From Aromatoleum evansii (GTDB taxonomy: Bacteria > Pseudomonadota > Gammaproteobacteria > Burkholderiales > Rhodocyclaceae), in the NCBI RefSeq assembly GCF_012910805.1, contig NZ_WTVK01000012.1, positions 1 through 64,000 on the forward strand: a DNA stretch of 64,000 bases. Direction: 5' to 3'. Below the pieces are notes generated by a model. The model was given only the letters and a program-made list of their open reading frames with translations, did not search any database and had not been told where the DNA came from. A program made the translations under genes and the position numbers. Of this stretch, positions 46,961-55,656 are shown in pieces; the first letter of the stretch is position 1; each line of letters starts with the position of its first letter.

Positions 46961-47731
46961 TCAGAACTCGATGACTTGCCCCTGGCGCAGGGCGGACGCG
47001 TGCAGACGTGCCCCCGCTGCCGCGATCTGTGCCATGACGCGTTCGCCCTGGCCCGGCTTGATGTGGCTGATATGCACCTGGGGGTTGCCCGCGATTTCGT
47101 CGAGGAAGGCCGCCACCATCGTGGGGCTGAGGTGGCGGGAAGCGAGCGCGAGTCCGTGCTGCTCGTCGGGAAACGCGGACTCGATGATCAGGTGGCGCAG
47201 ATCGCGGCAGGCATTGATGGCAGTCACGAGCTCGGGCGAGTAGGTCGTGTCCCCCGAATACACCAGCTGCCCCTTACCGCCGTCGAGGCAGTAGGCCACA
47301 GCCGGAACGCTGTGCAGCGCCGGCAGTGGCGTGATGGAGCGATCGCCGAGGCGGATTTCCTCGCCGACCTTGATCGGCTGCATCCTGAGAAAGGGCCGGC
47401 GACGATCGGGGATCGCGGTGAAATCGGGCCAGATCAGCCAGTTGAAGACGTGGGCGCGCAGGATGCGCAGCACCTCGGGGATCGCATACACGGTGATCGG
47501 CGCGCCGCGCATTTCGCCGACCGCATCGACGATCAGCGGAATCGCCGCGATGTGGTCCATGTGCGAGTGCGTGACGAAGATGTGATCGATGGCCACGAGT
47601 TCCTCCAGCGCCAGGTCGCCCACCCCGGTGCCGCAATCGATCAGCATGTCATCGTCGGCGAGGAAGGCGGTCGTGCGGGCCTCGGGTCCGCCAATGCCTC
47701 CACTGCAGCCCAGCACCTTCAGCCTCATCAT
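46961..47731 (-). CDS. MBL-fold metal-dependent hydrolase
   Basis: A 256-residue metallo-beta-lactamase-fold hydrolase. The metal site is HSHMDH (55-60), with further ligands in LPALHSVPAV and YSGDTTYSPE and late HISHIKPG. It resembles the class II 3',5'-cyclic-nucleotide phosphodiesterase / RNase Z-like branch of the fold, so a cyclic nucleotide or RNA 3' end is a possible substrate; this is not determined. The N-terminus MRLKVLGCSGGIGGPEARTT is characteristic of this subgroup. It sits between the GAF-ATPase and FHA genes on the same strand, 80 and 112 bases away. Confidence 0.9.
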   Translation of the reverse strand: MMRLKVLGCSGGIGGPEARTTAFLADDDMLIDCGTGVGDLALEELVAIDHIFVTHSHMDHIAAIPLIVDAVGEMRGAPITVYAIPEVLRILRAHVFNWLIWPDFTAIPDRRRPFLRMQPIKVGEEIRLGDRSITPLPALHSVPAVAYCLDGGKGQLVYSGDTTYSPELVTAINACRDLRHLIIESAFPDEQHGLALASRHLSPTMVAAFLDEIAGNPQVHISHIKPGQGERVMAQIAAAGARLHASALRQGQVIEF

Positions 47732-47843
47732 TCCCCGCGCGTGCAGCGCCGCCCGACCCGATGGCTCAGCAGCTCGTTTCTCGTCTGCAATACGCTAGCA
47801 CCCCCCCTCGGGAAACGTCGTGCACTAAGACACACGACCAGCA

Positions 47844-48545
47844 TCAGTCGGCGAGCGAGAACGCCATGCGCACACCGGCGATCTCGAGGATGTCCCCGTC
47901 GCCGAGCGGATGGGCTCCGGCTTCTATCGGGCGGTTATTCACCTGCGGGAAGGTCCCGCCTTCGGCATGGGCAATGAAATAGCCCTGGGGACGCCGCGTG
48001 ATCACGGCGACCTGCACACCGGGCTTGCCGAGCGTGACCATCGCCTTCGCCAGCCGCAACTCGCGGCCAGCGGTGGGGCCGGTCAGGACCTTGATGATCC
48101 CGAGCCGCAGGTCGGCTTCCTCCTGTTCGGCCGTGACGCTCGCAAGCACTTCCGGAGGCAGCATCTGCGTCGCGTCGCTGCGCTGATCGGCGAATGCTCC
48201 TGCAGAGGAGCGCAGCGCATCCGACGGCTCCACGCGATCGCCGCGCGGACGACGCTTCACGTCGGCGAGGAACTTGAGCCGGTACTTGCCGAGCTCGATC
48301 ACGTCATTGTTGCGCAGCACGGACTTCTTCACCGGCTGGCCATTCAGGTAGGTGCCATTCGTGCTGTTCTGGTCCTCGAGGAAGGAGTCGTCGAGGATGG
48401 TCGTGATCAGCGCGTGCTGGCCGCTGATCGCGAGATTGTCGATCTGGATGTCGTTGTTGGGCTTCCGTCCGATCGAGACCTTCTCCTTGTCGAGGGCGAT
48501 TTCCTTGAGCACCAGACCGTCCATGCTGAGGATGAGCTTCGGCAT
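47844..48545 (-). CDS. Double FHA-domain protein
   Basis: A 233-residue phosphothreonine-binding protein. The N-terminal FHA domain (about 1-95) is canonical: SIGRKPNNDIQIDN, SGQHALI, and DQNSTNGTYLNGQPV. A linker (about 95-140) leads to a second, divergent FHA-like domain (about 145-233; LRLAKAMVTLGKPGVQVAVITRRP, then VNNRPI). The second lacks the classical Ser-x-x-His pattern and may not bind phosphopeptide. The gene is 27 bases behind the PP2C gene, a familiar pairing in Ser/Thr phosphosignalling. Confidence 0.9.
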   Translation of the reverse strand: MPKLILSMDGLVLKEIALDKEKVSIGRKPNNDIQIDNLAISGQHALITTILDDSFLEDQNSTNGTYLNGQPVKKSVLRNNDVIELGKYRLKFLADVKRRPRGDRVEPSDALRSSAGAFADQRSDATQMLPPEVLASVTAEQEEADLRLGIIKVLTGPTAGRELRLAKAMVTLGKPGVQVAVITRRPQGYFIAHAEGGTFPQVNNRPIEAGAHPLGDGDILEIAGVRMAFSLAD

Positions 48546-48572
48546 CGTTCCTTTCCTTCGTCCATGCGGCGC

Positions 48573-49343
48573 TCATGCCGCCATACGCACCAGAATCACG
48601 GAGATATTGTCGCGCCCGCCCCGCTCGTTGGCCAGCGCCACCAGACGGTCGGCGGCTTCTTCAAGACGCATCACCCCCGATTCGACAGGCTCCAGCACCG
48701 TGGCGATCGCGGCGTCGTCGAGCATGTCGGTCAGCCCGTCGGAGCACAACAGGAAGACGTCACGGGGAAAGGCAGAATGGCTTCCCGACTCGGGCAGCAC
48801 CACGGGCGAAACGCCCAGGCCGCGGGTCAGCAGACCACGGAACTGCGAGTGCGCGACTTCCTCGGGCGCGAGGATGCCGGCATCGACCAGTTGCTGCAGC
48901 ATCGTGTGGTCGCGCGTCAGCTGCTCCAGCACGCCGCCGCGCAACCGGTACATGCGCGAATCGCCGACATGCGCCGTCAGCACGCGGTCGGCGAGAAATG
49001 CGGCGACGACCAGCGTCGAGCCCATGCCGGAGAGTGCGGAATCGCGCGCCGCGGCGGCACGGATCTCGGCATTCGCTTCGCGCACGGCGACCTCGAGCAC
49101 CGCCGCGACGCGCTCCGCCTCGTTGTCATCCGGCGCGACGAGTTCGCGTTCCAGGCACTGCAGCGTCACCTCCACGGCCATCCGCGACGCGACGTCGCCG
49201 CCGCGATAGCCGCCCATGCCGTCGGCCAGCACCGCCCACCCGCGATCTTCGTCGACCGCCAGCGAATCCTCGTTGCGCTTGCGCACCCTCCCCACATCGC
49301 TGCATGCACAGAACTCGAGGCGGATCGGCGATTCGGAGGACAT
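48573..49343 (-). CDS. PP2C-family serine/threonine phosphatase
   Basis: A 256-residue PPM/PP2C phosphatase of the Stp1 type. Metal-binding and catalytic motifs are in order: VGRVRKRNEDS, LADGMGGYRGGDVAS, GMGSTLVVA, HVGDSRMYRL, SDGLTDML and GGRDNISVIL. It removes phosphate from Ser/Thr and would act with the FHA protein downstream. No protein kinase gene is near, so the partner must lie elsewhere or a Hanks-type kinase is absent. Start MSSESPIRL is chosen because the longer frame reads into the ornithine cyclodeaminase spacer; GGAGGAC precedes it. Confidence 0.94.
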   Translation of the reverse strand: MSSESPIRLEFCACSDVGRVRKRNEDSLAVDEDRGWAVLADGMGGYRGGDVASRMAVEVTLQCLERELVAPDDNEAERVAAVLEVAVREANAEIRAAAARDSALSGMGSTLVVAAFLADRVLTAHVGDSRMYRLRGGVLEQLTRDHTMLQQLVDAGILAPEEVAHSQFRGLLTRGLGVSPVVLPESGSHSAFPRDVFLLCSDGLTDMLDDAAIATVLEPVESGVMRLEEAADRLVALANERGGRDNISVILVRMAA

Positions 49344-49368
49344 GGTCAGATGGCGCGCCGCTACGCCC

Positions 49369-50322
49369 TCAGTACGGCAATTCGCAGCCGAGACCACGCT
49401 CGCGTGCGAGTGCCACGACACGGGCCGCGACCGCGATGTCCTGGATCGCCATGCCCTGCGACTCGAACAGCGTGATCTGGCCGGCGGCGATGCGCCCCGG
49501 CCGTACGCCGGCGATCACTTCGCCCAGTTCCACCCAACGCCCCGGCTGGGTGCGCCCCTTCTCCAGCAGCGGCATCAGGTCGCCCGCCTCGCGCACCGCG
49601 ACCTCGCGCGAATCGACGCAGATCACGTCGGCGCGCCGCACCGCCGCCTCGGACAGCTCTTGGCGAGCCAGGCTGTTCGAGCCCGCCGCGGTGATGTGCG
49701 CCCCCTCCGCGAGCCAGTTCGCATCGAACAGCGGCTTGGGCGAGGTGGTGATCGTCACGACCACGTCCGACCCGCGCACGGTGTCCTCGGCGCTGGCCGC
49801 CGGCACGACCTCGCGCCCGGTCTCCCGGCTCATCTGCGCACAGAAGGCCGCCAGCCGCTCCGGGTTGCGCGCGAACACCTTGACGCGCTCGATCGGCCGC
49901 ACCGCGCACAGCGCCAGCACCTGCCCCTGCGCCTGCCAGCCCGAGCCGAACACGCCGGCCACGCGCGCGTCGGCACGTGCCAGCCACTTCGTCGCGACGC
50001 CGCCGGCCGCGCCCGTGCGCATCATGCCGAGGCGGTCCGCTTCCAGCACCGCGACGGGATCGCCGCTCGTCGCATCGAAGAGATGGACCCAGAAACGGTT
50101 GCGCCCCCCCGCGGACGTATACACCTTGATGCCGGTGAGATTCAGATCCGGCACGCCACCCTGCAGCAGGTGCGTGATCGACGCCGGCAGGCGCACGCGC
50201 TGGCGCGGGAAGTCCACCGTCTCGCCGCGCCCCTGTGCGGCCATCACCTGCTCCACGGCGTCCAGCACCATCGGCATGTCCAGCAGGCTGCCGACCTCTT
50301 CTTCCTTCAGGTAGATCGTCAT
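49369..50322 (-). CDS. Ornithine cyclodeaminase / mu-crystallin family protein
   Basis: A 317-residue NAD(P)-dependent enzyme. The N-terminal substrate domain (LKEEEVGSLLDMPMVLDAVEQ) and Rossmann domain (VAGVFGSGWQAQGQVLAL) match the ornithine cyclodeaminase/mu-crystallin family, which includes ketimine and alanine dehydrogenases. The family's substrate Lys and Asp are probably those in NLTGIKVYT and GSDVVVTIT. Which amine or imino acid is handled is unclear. It lies between the PP2C gene and the TRAP transporter on the same strand, separated from the latter by a terminator. Start MTIYLKEEE is set by the family N-terminus. Confidence 0.9.
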   Translation of the reverse strand: MTIYLKEEEVGSLLDMPMVLDAVEQVMAAQGRGETVDFPRQRVRLPASITHLLQGGVPDLNLTGIKVYTSAGGRNRFWVHLFDATSGDPVAVLEADRLGMMRTGAAGGVATKWLARADARVAGVFGSGWQAQGQVLALCAVRPIERVKVFARNPERLAAFCAQMSRETGREVVPAASAEDTVRGSDVVVTITTSPKPLFDANWLAEGAHITAAGSNSLARQELSEAAVRRADVICVDSREVAVREAGDLMPLLEKGRTQPGRWVELGEVIAGVRPGRIAAGQITLFESQGMAIQDIAVAARVVALARERGLGCELPY

Positions 50323-50398
50323 GGGCGCGAAGTCGTCCTTCAAAACGTTGGGGCCGCGCACGGCCGATGAACCAGTCTACTCCAGCTTTGCAGCAACG

Positions 50399-50426
50399 AA
50401 AAAAAGCCCGCCGGAATAGGCGGGCT
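50399..50426 (-). terminator. Rho-independent terminator of the dctPQM operon
   Basis: AGCCCGCC and GGCGGGCT form a perfect 8-bp stem with a 6-base loop; on the minus strand the stem is followed by seven Ts. It starts 21 bases beyond the dctM stop codon. Confidence 0.9.
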
Positions 50427-50446
50427 CTTGCGCGCAACGCGGCCGA

Positions 50447-51730
50447 TTACATCATGCCGAGCGCCCTGGGCAGGGCCAGCGAGATCCACGGCACGTAGGT
50501 CACGAGCACGAGGAAGACCAGCATCGACACCAGCCACGGCCAGACGGCGACGGTGAGTTCCGTGATGCCCATCTTGGTGATGCCCGAGGCGACGTAGAGG
50601 TTCAGGCCCACCGGCGGATGGCACATGCCGACTTCCATGTTCACCACCATGATGATGCCGAAGTGCACCGGGTCGATGCCCAGCTTGATCGCGATCGGGA
50701 ACAGGATCGGCGCCAGGATCAGCACGATCGACGACGGCTCCATGAAGTTGCCCGCGATCAGCATCAGGATGTTGGCCATGATCAGGAAGCCGATCACGCC
50801 CACGCCGGTGCCGATCATGAAGTCCGCCATCTCCTGCGGGATGTTCTCGTGCGTGAGCAGGAAGGAGAACAGCACCGCGTTGGTGATGATGTAGAGCAGC
50901 ATCGCGCTCATGTTGGCGGAGTTCAGCAGCACCTTGGGCACGTCCTTCAGGCCCAGGTCCTTGTACACGAACACCGCGACGAAGAACGCATACACCGCAC
51001 TCATCGCAGCCGCCTCGGTCGGCGTGAAGATGCCCGAGTAGATGCCGCCCATCACGACCACGATCAGGAACAGGCCCCAGGCCGACTCCTTGAACGCCTT
51101 CAGCCGCTCCGTCCAGCTCGCCTTCGGCTGGCGCGGGTAGCCGAACTTGCGTGCCCGGTACCAGGTCGTGAAGCCGAGGAAGGCCGCCAGCATCAGGCCC
51201 GGCACGACGCCCGCCATGAACAGCGCGCCGACCGAGGTGTTGGTCGACACCGAGTACATGACCATCACGATCGACGGCGGGATCAGGATCCCGAGCGCGC
51301 CCGAGGTGGTGATGACGCCTGCGCCGAACTTGTTGGGGAAGCCCTGCTTGACCATCGCCGGCAGCAGGATCGCGCCGATCGCGACCACCGTCGCGGGGCT
51401 GGAACCCGACACTGCGGCGAACAGCGCGCAGGCGAGCACGCCGCCCAGGCCCAGGCCGCCGTGCCAGTGGCCGACCATCGCGGTGGCGAAGTTGATCATC
51501 CGCCGCGCCACCCCGCCGTGGGTGAGGAAGTTGCCGGCGAGGATGAAGAACGGGATCGCCATGATCTCGAACTTCTCGATGCCCGTGAAGAGCTTCAGCG
51601 CGACCGACTCGATCGGCACCTGGGTCATCGTGAACAGGAAGGTCAGGACCGTCAGACCCAGCGAGATCGAGATCGGCATGCCGGTGAGCATCAGCACCAG
51701 CAGGATGACGAAGATGATTGCGGCGCTCAT
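50447..51730 (-). CDS. dctM: TRAP transporter large permease (DctM-like)
   Basis: A 427-residue inner-membrane protein with about 12 helices, the ion-coupled translocation subunit of a TRAP dicarboxylate transporter. Its conserved PLVLALFAAVSGSSPATVVAIG-type region (here ALFAAVSGSSPATVVAIGAI), GILIPPSIVMVMYSVSTNTS and MEVGMCHPPVGLNLYVASGI are characteristic. The start overlaps the dctQ stop by four bases. Last gene of dctPQM, ended by a strong terminator. Confidence 0.95.
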   Translation of the reverse strand: MSAAIIFVILLVLMLTGMPISISLGLTVLTFLFTMTQVPIESVALKLFTGIEKFEIMAIPFFILAGNFLTHGGVARRMINFATAMVGHWHGGLGLGGVLACALFAAVSGSSPATVVAIGAILLPAMVKQGFPNKFGAGVITTSGALGILIPPSIVMVMYSVSTNTSVGALFMAGVVPGLMLAAFLGFTTWYRARKFGYPRQPKASWTERLKAFKESAWGLFLIVVVMGGIYSGIFTPTEAAAMSAVYAFFVAVFVYKDLGLKDVPKVLLNSANMSAMLLYIITNAVLFSFLLTHENIPQEMADFMIGTGVGVIGFLIMANILMLIAGNFMEPSSIVLILAPILFPIAIKLGIDPVHFGIIMVVNMEVGMCHPPVGLNLYVASGITKMGITELTVAVWPWLVSMLVFLVLVTYVPWISLALPRALGMM

Positions 51731-52428
51731 TGCTTGCCTCCCGTGACGTCGCGGTCTTCGCCGATCTGTTTGTGCTTCAGGTCGTGCGGATGCAGGTTGT
51801 CACCCATGTCGAGGTAATTGGCATCCACCGGCAGGTGCTCCTCGTCGATGCCGTCGACGTGGCCGTGATCGTGGTGCGGCAGCTCGCCCGTGCGGATGAA
51901 GGACACCATCACCTGCAGGAAGCGGAAGCACATCAGGTAGGAGCCGAGCGGGATCGCGGAATACACGATCCAGGTCGGCCATTCGAGGTCGGGCGTCGTC
52001 GGCCCCTCATAGAGGTCGCCGACATCCATGCCGAACCAGGTCAGGAACTGGTAATGCGCGCCGTTTTCCAGCACGAAGGTGAGACCCAGCGTGCCGACGA
52101 TGCCCGTAAACAGCGCCCCCGCACCGAGGCCGATGACGACGAACTTGGCGCGATTGGCATCCGACAGGCGGTTGATCAGCACATCGACGCCGACGTGGAT
52201 GCCGGTACGCACGCCATAGGCGGCGCCGAACTTCGCCATCCACACGAACATGATGATGGTGAGCTCCTGGGCCCAGCCCAGGTTCAGGGAAAGCAGCCAG
52301 TCCTGCACGCCAGGAATGGCGAGACCGGAGCCGTAGCGATGGACGACGGACACGAAGATGATCAGCGTGGCCGCGCCCATGAGGAAGGTGATGAGCCATT
52401 CCTCGAGGTGATCGAGCACTTTTAGCAT
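51727..52428 (-). CDS. dctQ: TRAP transporter small permease (DctQ-like)
   Basis: A 233-residue four-helix membrane subunit that pairs with DctM. WLITFLMGAATLIIFVSVVHRY, AQELTIIMFVWMAKFGAAYGVRTGIHVGVDVLI and SYLMCFRFLQVMVSF mark the helices. The C-terminal 55 residues are unusually long and His/Asp-rich (HHDHGHVDGIDEE) for a DctQ protein and may be cytoplasmic. Start MLKVLDHLE follows GGGAGAAT; an ATG six codons earlier has no better site. Lies between dctP and dctM. Confidence 0.92.
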   Translation of the reverse strand: MLKVLDHLEEWLITFLMGAATLIIFVSVVHRYGSGLAIPGVQDWLLSLNLGWAQELTIIMFVWMAKFGAAYGVRTGIHVGVDVLINRLSDANRAKFVVIGLGAGALFTGIVGTLGLTFVLENGAHYQFLTWFGMDVGDLYEGPTTPDLEWPTWIVYSAIPLGSYLMCFRFLQVMVSFIRTGELPHHDHGHVDGIDEEHLPVDANYLDMGDNLHPHDLKHKQIGEDRDVTGGKQ

Positions 52429-52522
52429 GGGATTCTCCCGCCGCACGACAAGCCCCCGCCACGCACTCGCGCAGCGGGGTCCCTGCCGTATCAGTTATCG
52501 ATGGTGACGTTACGACGGCGAG

Positions 52523-53527
52523 TTACAGCTTGGACGGGTCGAAACCGGTGTCCTTGTAGATGGACTGGATCGTCTCGGCACCGATGCGCGATTCCATCTT
52601 CTTGTGCACCGGCACGAGCGCCTTCTTGAACGCCATCTTCTCGGCGTCGGTCGGCTTGTAGATCGCGGTCTTGCCCGATGCGCGCACCGCCTCGAGGGCC
52701 TTGTCGTTCTCCTCGCGCGCGATCTTGTTCGCGAACTCGGTCGACTCCTTCATCGCCTGCTCGAGCTGGCCACGCACCTCGGCCGGCAGGCCGTCCCAGA
52801 ACTTCTTGTTGGTGATCACCGCATAACCCAGGTAACCGTGGTCGGTCAGGGTCATGTGCTTCTGCACCTCATGCATCTTCTGCGTGTAGAGGTTCGAGTG
52901 CGGGTTCTCGGTGCCGTCCACGACGCCGGTCTGCAGCGCCTGATACACCTCGGAGAAGGCCATCACCTGCGGGATCGCGCCGAGCGCACGCATCTGCTCC
53001 TCGAGCACCTTGGACGATTGCACGCGCAGCTTCTTGCCCTTGATGTCGTCCGGCGCCTTGATCGGCGTATTTGCCGACAGCGACTTGAAGCCGTTGTCCC
53101 AGAACGCCAGGCCCTTGATGCCACGCCCCTCGAGCTTGCCGAGGAGCTTCTGGCCGACCGGCCCCATCGTCACCTTGTGCAGGTCGTCGTAGTTGTCGAA
53201 GATGTAGGGCAGATCGAAGACCTCGAATTCCTTCACGCCCAGCGGGCCGAACTTCGCCAGCGACGGAGCGAGCATCTGCACGGCGCCCAGCTGCAGCGCC
53301 TCCATCTCTTCCTTGTCCTTGTACAGCGTGCTGTTCGGGTAGACTTCGACCTTGACGGCACCCTTGGTGTACTTCTCGGCAAGCTCCTTGAACTTGTCGG
53401 CAGCCTTGCCCTTGGGGGTGTCGTTGGCGACGACGTGGCTGAACTTGATTACGACGGGATCGGCGGCGACCGCAGCGGCGGACAGCCCCATGGCGACAAG
53501 ACCGATGAAAAGGGCGCGGATCTTCAT
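52523..53527 (-). CDS. dctP: TRAP transporter substrate-binding protein (DctP-like)
   Basis: A 334-residue periplasmic receptor. Signal peptide residues 1-22 (MKIRALF...AAAVAA) precede a mature protein opening DPVVIKFSHVVANDTPKGKAADKF, the DctP hallmark. The carboxylate-binding arginine is probably that in KKLRVQSSK, and NPHSNLYTQKMHEVQKHMTLTDHGYLGYAV is a conserved lobe. Substrates of this clade are C4-dicarboxylates, such as succinate, fumarate and malate. AGGAG precedes the ATG. It is divergent from the DctSR-like two-component genes. Confidence 0.95.
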   Translation of the reverse strand: MKIRALFIGLVAMGLSAAAVAADPVVIKFSHVVANDTPKGKAADKFKELAEKYTKGAVKVEVYPNSTLYKDKEEMEALQLGAVQMLAPSLAKFGPLGVKEFEVFDLPYIFDNYDDLHKVTMGPVGQKLLGKLEGRGIKGLAFWDNGFKSLSANTPIKAPDDIKGKKLRVQSSKVLEEQMRALGAIPQVMAFSEVYQALQTGVVDGTENPHSNLYTQKMHEVQKHMTLTDHGYLGYAVITNKKFWDGLPAEVRGQLEQAMKESTEFANKIAREENDKALEAVRASGKTAIYKPTDAEKMAFKKALVPVHKKMESRIGAETIQSIYKDTGFDPSKL

Positions 53528-53685
53528 TCCACTATCTCCTCCAAATTGCATAGTTTTTTACCTGACCCATGTCCGGGCGGGTGCCGTGCAGCAACCAGAG
53601 GCGCCGGACACTTTCACCAGTCTATGAAGCCGCACGCATCTATTACATTGTGGACATCCACAACACCCCGCACCTACCCCCGCCC
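53528..53685. promoter_or_regulatory. dctP / dctS divergent control region
   Basis: A 158-base gene-free stretch between the divergent transporter and sensor genes. It holds the dctP ribosome site (AGGAG just before its ATG) and the 16-bp palindrome described separately. I looked for TGGCAC-N5-TTGC (sigma-54) on both strands and did not find a convincing match. No clear sigma-70 pair stands out. Confidence 0.35.
53648..53663. promoter_or_regulatory. Perfect 16-bp palindrome upstream of dctS
   Basis: TTGTGGA-CA-TCCACAA is a perfect inverted repeat ending 22 bases before the dctS ATG, with TATTAC immediately upstream as a possible -10. It is a natural candidate operator for DctR or another dimeric regulator of the transporter and sensor. 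It is the only such perfect palindrome seen in the intergenic region. Confidence 0.45.
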
Positions 53686-55656
53686 ATGAGCACCCCGCAG
53701 GCGACCGCCCTTTCCGTCCGGCAGCGCTGGCTCACCGCCGTGCCCTACCTGACGGTGCTGCTGTTCCTCGCCGTGATCGCCGCGCTGGTCTGGTTCACGC
53801 GCAGCTACGACGAGGAAGAGCAGCGCGCCACGCTCATCAACGACGTGCTTTGGATGGAGCAGAACCTGCAGTTCAAGCTCGAACGCAACGCCGCGCAGCT
53901 CGCCCAGATCGGCCAGGAAATCCTCGCCGCCGACCGCCACCAGCCCCAGGCGTCTGCCGCGCTGCGGCAGCTCGTGCGCGCCGAGAACGGCCTCGTGCGG
54001 GTGATGTGGCTCGACGCGACGGGCCGCCTGCAGGGCGCCCTGCCGCCAATCGGGGACGGCGAGATGCTCGGCGAGCAACTTGGCGAGCAGTCCGCCGCCA
54101 ACCTGCGCCTGGCCAAGGCCCTCGAACGGCGTGTCTATGGCCCGGTGTACGCCGCAGCCGGCGACCGCCAGCAATTCGAGGTGCACGTCCCGATCTACGC
54201 CGAAAACGGCTTTGTCGGCGCGATGATCGGCGTCTATTCGCTCCACGACCTCGTCACCCACGAACTGCCATGGTGGTTTGCCGAGCGCTACCGCGTGAGC
54301 GTGCACGACAGCGACGGACGCGAGCTCGTCGCGAAATCCAAGGTCGCCCCGCTGTCCGACCGCCAAAGCTACTCGATGGCCTTCGACCCGCCCGGCGGCG
54401 GGCTCACCCTGCAGGTCACCGCCTACCAGGGCGAGACGCGCTGGGTGCAGGTGCTGCTGATCGGTTCCATCCTGCTGCTCGGCGGCATCCTCGTGTGGAG
54501 CGTGCTGCAGCTGCGCCGCGAACTGCAGCGCCGCCACCGGGCCGAGCAGGCGCTGCGCAGCGAATCCCTGTTCCGGCGAGCCATGGAAGACTCCATGCTC
54601 ACCGGCCTGCGCGCGCGCGACCTCGACGGACGCATCACCTATGTCAACCCCGCCTTCTGCAGAATGGTCGGCTACAGCGCCGAAGAACTCGTCGGGCGCA
54701 CCCCGCCCATGCCTTACTGGGATCCCGAGTTCCTGCAGCAGACGCAGGAAATCCACGACCGCATCCTCGCCGGCGACGCCTCGCCGGAAGGCTTCGAACT
54801 GCGCCTGCGACGCAAGAACGGCGAACGCTTCGACGCGCTGATCTTCGAAGCACCGCTCATCGACGCCGCGGGCCGGCAGACCGGGTGGATGGGCTCGATG
54901 CTCGACATCACCGCGCAGAAACACGCCGAAGAGCTCGCGCGCCAACAGGAAGAACGCCTCCAGGCCACCTCGCGCCTGATAACGATGGGCGAGATGGCCT
55001 CGACGCTCGCGCACGAACTCAACCAGCCGCTCGCCGCGATCGCCAGCTACAACACCGGCTGCCTCAACCGCCTCGAGCAGCCGGAAATCGACCGCAGCGA
55101 ACTGAAGGACATCTTCGACCGCATCGGCCGCCAGGCCCGCCGCGCCGGCGACATCATCCGCCGCGTGCACGACTTCGTGCGCCGCTCCGAGCCCAAGCGC
55201 GAGCGCCTCGACATCAACCTGATGATCCGCGAGGCGATCGGCCTCATCGAAGCCGACTCCACCAAGCGCGGCATGCGCATCGAAACCGATCTCGAGGAAG
55301 CGCTGCCGAGCGTCGCCGCCGACCCCGTGATGATCGAGCAGGTCATCGTGAATCTCGTGCGCAACGGCATGGACGCAATGCGCGACAACCCGCCCGCACG
55401 CCGCACGGTGCGCGTCAGCACGCGACGCGAAGGCGATACCCTCGTCGTGCGCGTCGCCGACAACGGCACCGGCATCGACGCGGAAACCGGCCGCCGCCTG
55501 TTCGAGCCCTTCTTCACCACCAAGGCCGAGGGCATGGGCATGGGCCTCAACATCTGCCGCTCCATTGCCGAACTGCACCATGGCCGGCTCGGTTTCGAAA
55601 CCAACCCCGACGGCGGTACCATCTTCACCCTGTCGCTACCCGTGGAAACCCCATGA
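53686..55656 (+). CDS. dctS: C4-dicarboxylate sensor histidine kinase (DctS-like)
   Basis: A 656-residue membrane kinase. Helices at about 18-37 and 253-275 bracket a periplasmic sensor (Cache-like, about 40-250); a PAS domain (about 295-415) ends in LDITAQKHAEEL. The phosphoacceptor box STLAHELNQPLAA places His443, and the ATPase domain has NLVRNGMDAM, DNGTGID, FEPFFTTK and GMGLNICR. It should sense external dicarboxylate or the loaded DctP and phosphorylate the adjacent FixJ-type regulator. Its stop overlaps the regulator ATG by four bases. Start MSTPQATAL chosen as it lies just ahead of helix 1. Confidence 0.92.
   Translation: MSTPQATALSVRQRWLTAVPYLTVLLFLAVIAALVWFTRSYDEEEQRATLINDVLWMEQNLQFKLERNAAQLAQIGQEILAADRHQPQASAALRQLVRAENGLVRVMWLDATGRLQGALPPIGDGEMLGEQLGEQSAANLRLAKALERRVYGPVYAAAGDRQQFEVHVPIYAENGFVGAMIGVYSLHDLVTHELPWWFAERYRVSVHDSDGRELVAKSKVAPLSDRQSYSMAFDPPGGGLTLQVTAYQGETRWVQVLLIGSILLLGGILVWSVLQLRRELQRRHRAEQALRSESLFRRAMEDSMLTGLRARDLDGRITYVNPAFCRMVGYSAEELVGRTPPMPYWDPEFLQQTQEIHDRILAGDASPEGFELRLRRKNGERFDALIFEAPLIDAAGRQTGWMGSMLDITAQKHAEELARQQEERLQATSRLITMGEMASTLAHELNQPLAAIASYNTGCLNRLEQPEIDRSELKDIFDRIGRQARRAGDIIRRVHDFVRRSEPKRERLDINLMIREAIGLIEADSTKRGMRIETDLEEALPSVAADPVMIEQVIVNLVRNGMDAMRDNPPARRTVRVSTRREGDTLVVRVADNGTGIDAETGRRLFEPFFTTKAEGMGMGLNICRSIAELHHGRLGFETNPDGGTIFTLSLPVETP

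Noticed and set aside
44700-47243. Plus-strand frame of 847 codons over the GAF-ATPase gene
   Set aside because: Antisense shadow; Walker A, Walker B and His box of the ATPase lie on the minus strand.
53528-53685. Sigma-54 promoter for dctP
   Set aside because: No TGGCAC-N5-TTGC match on either strand; the adjacent regulator is FixJ/NarL type, which works with sigma-70.
53674-55581. Minus-strand frame of 635 codons over dctS
   Set aside because: Antisense shadow; the plus-strand histidine kinase motifs are complete.
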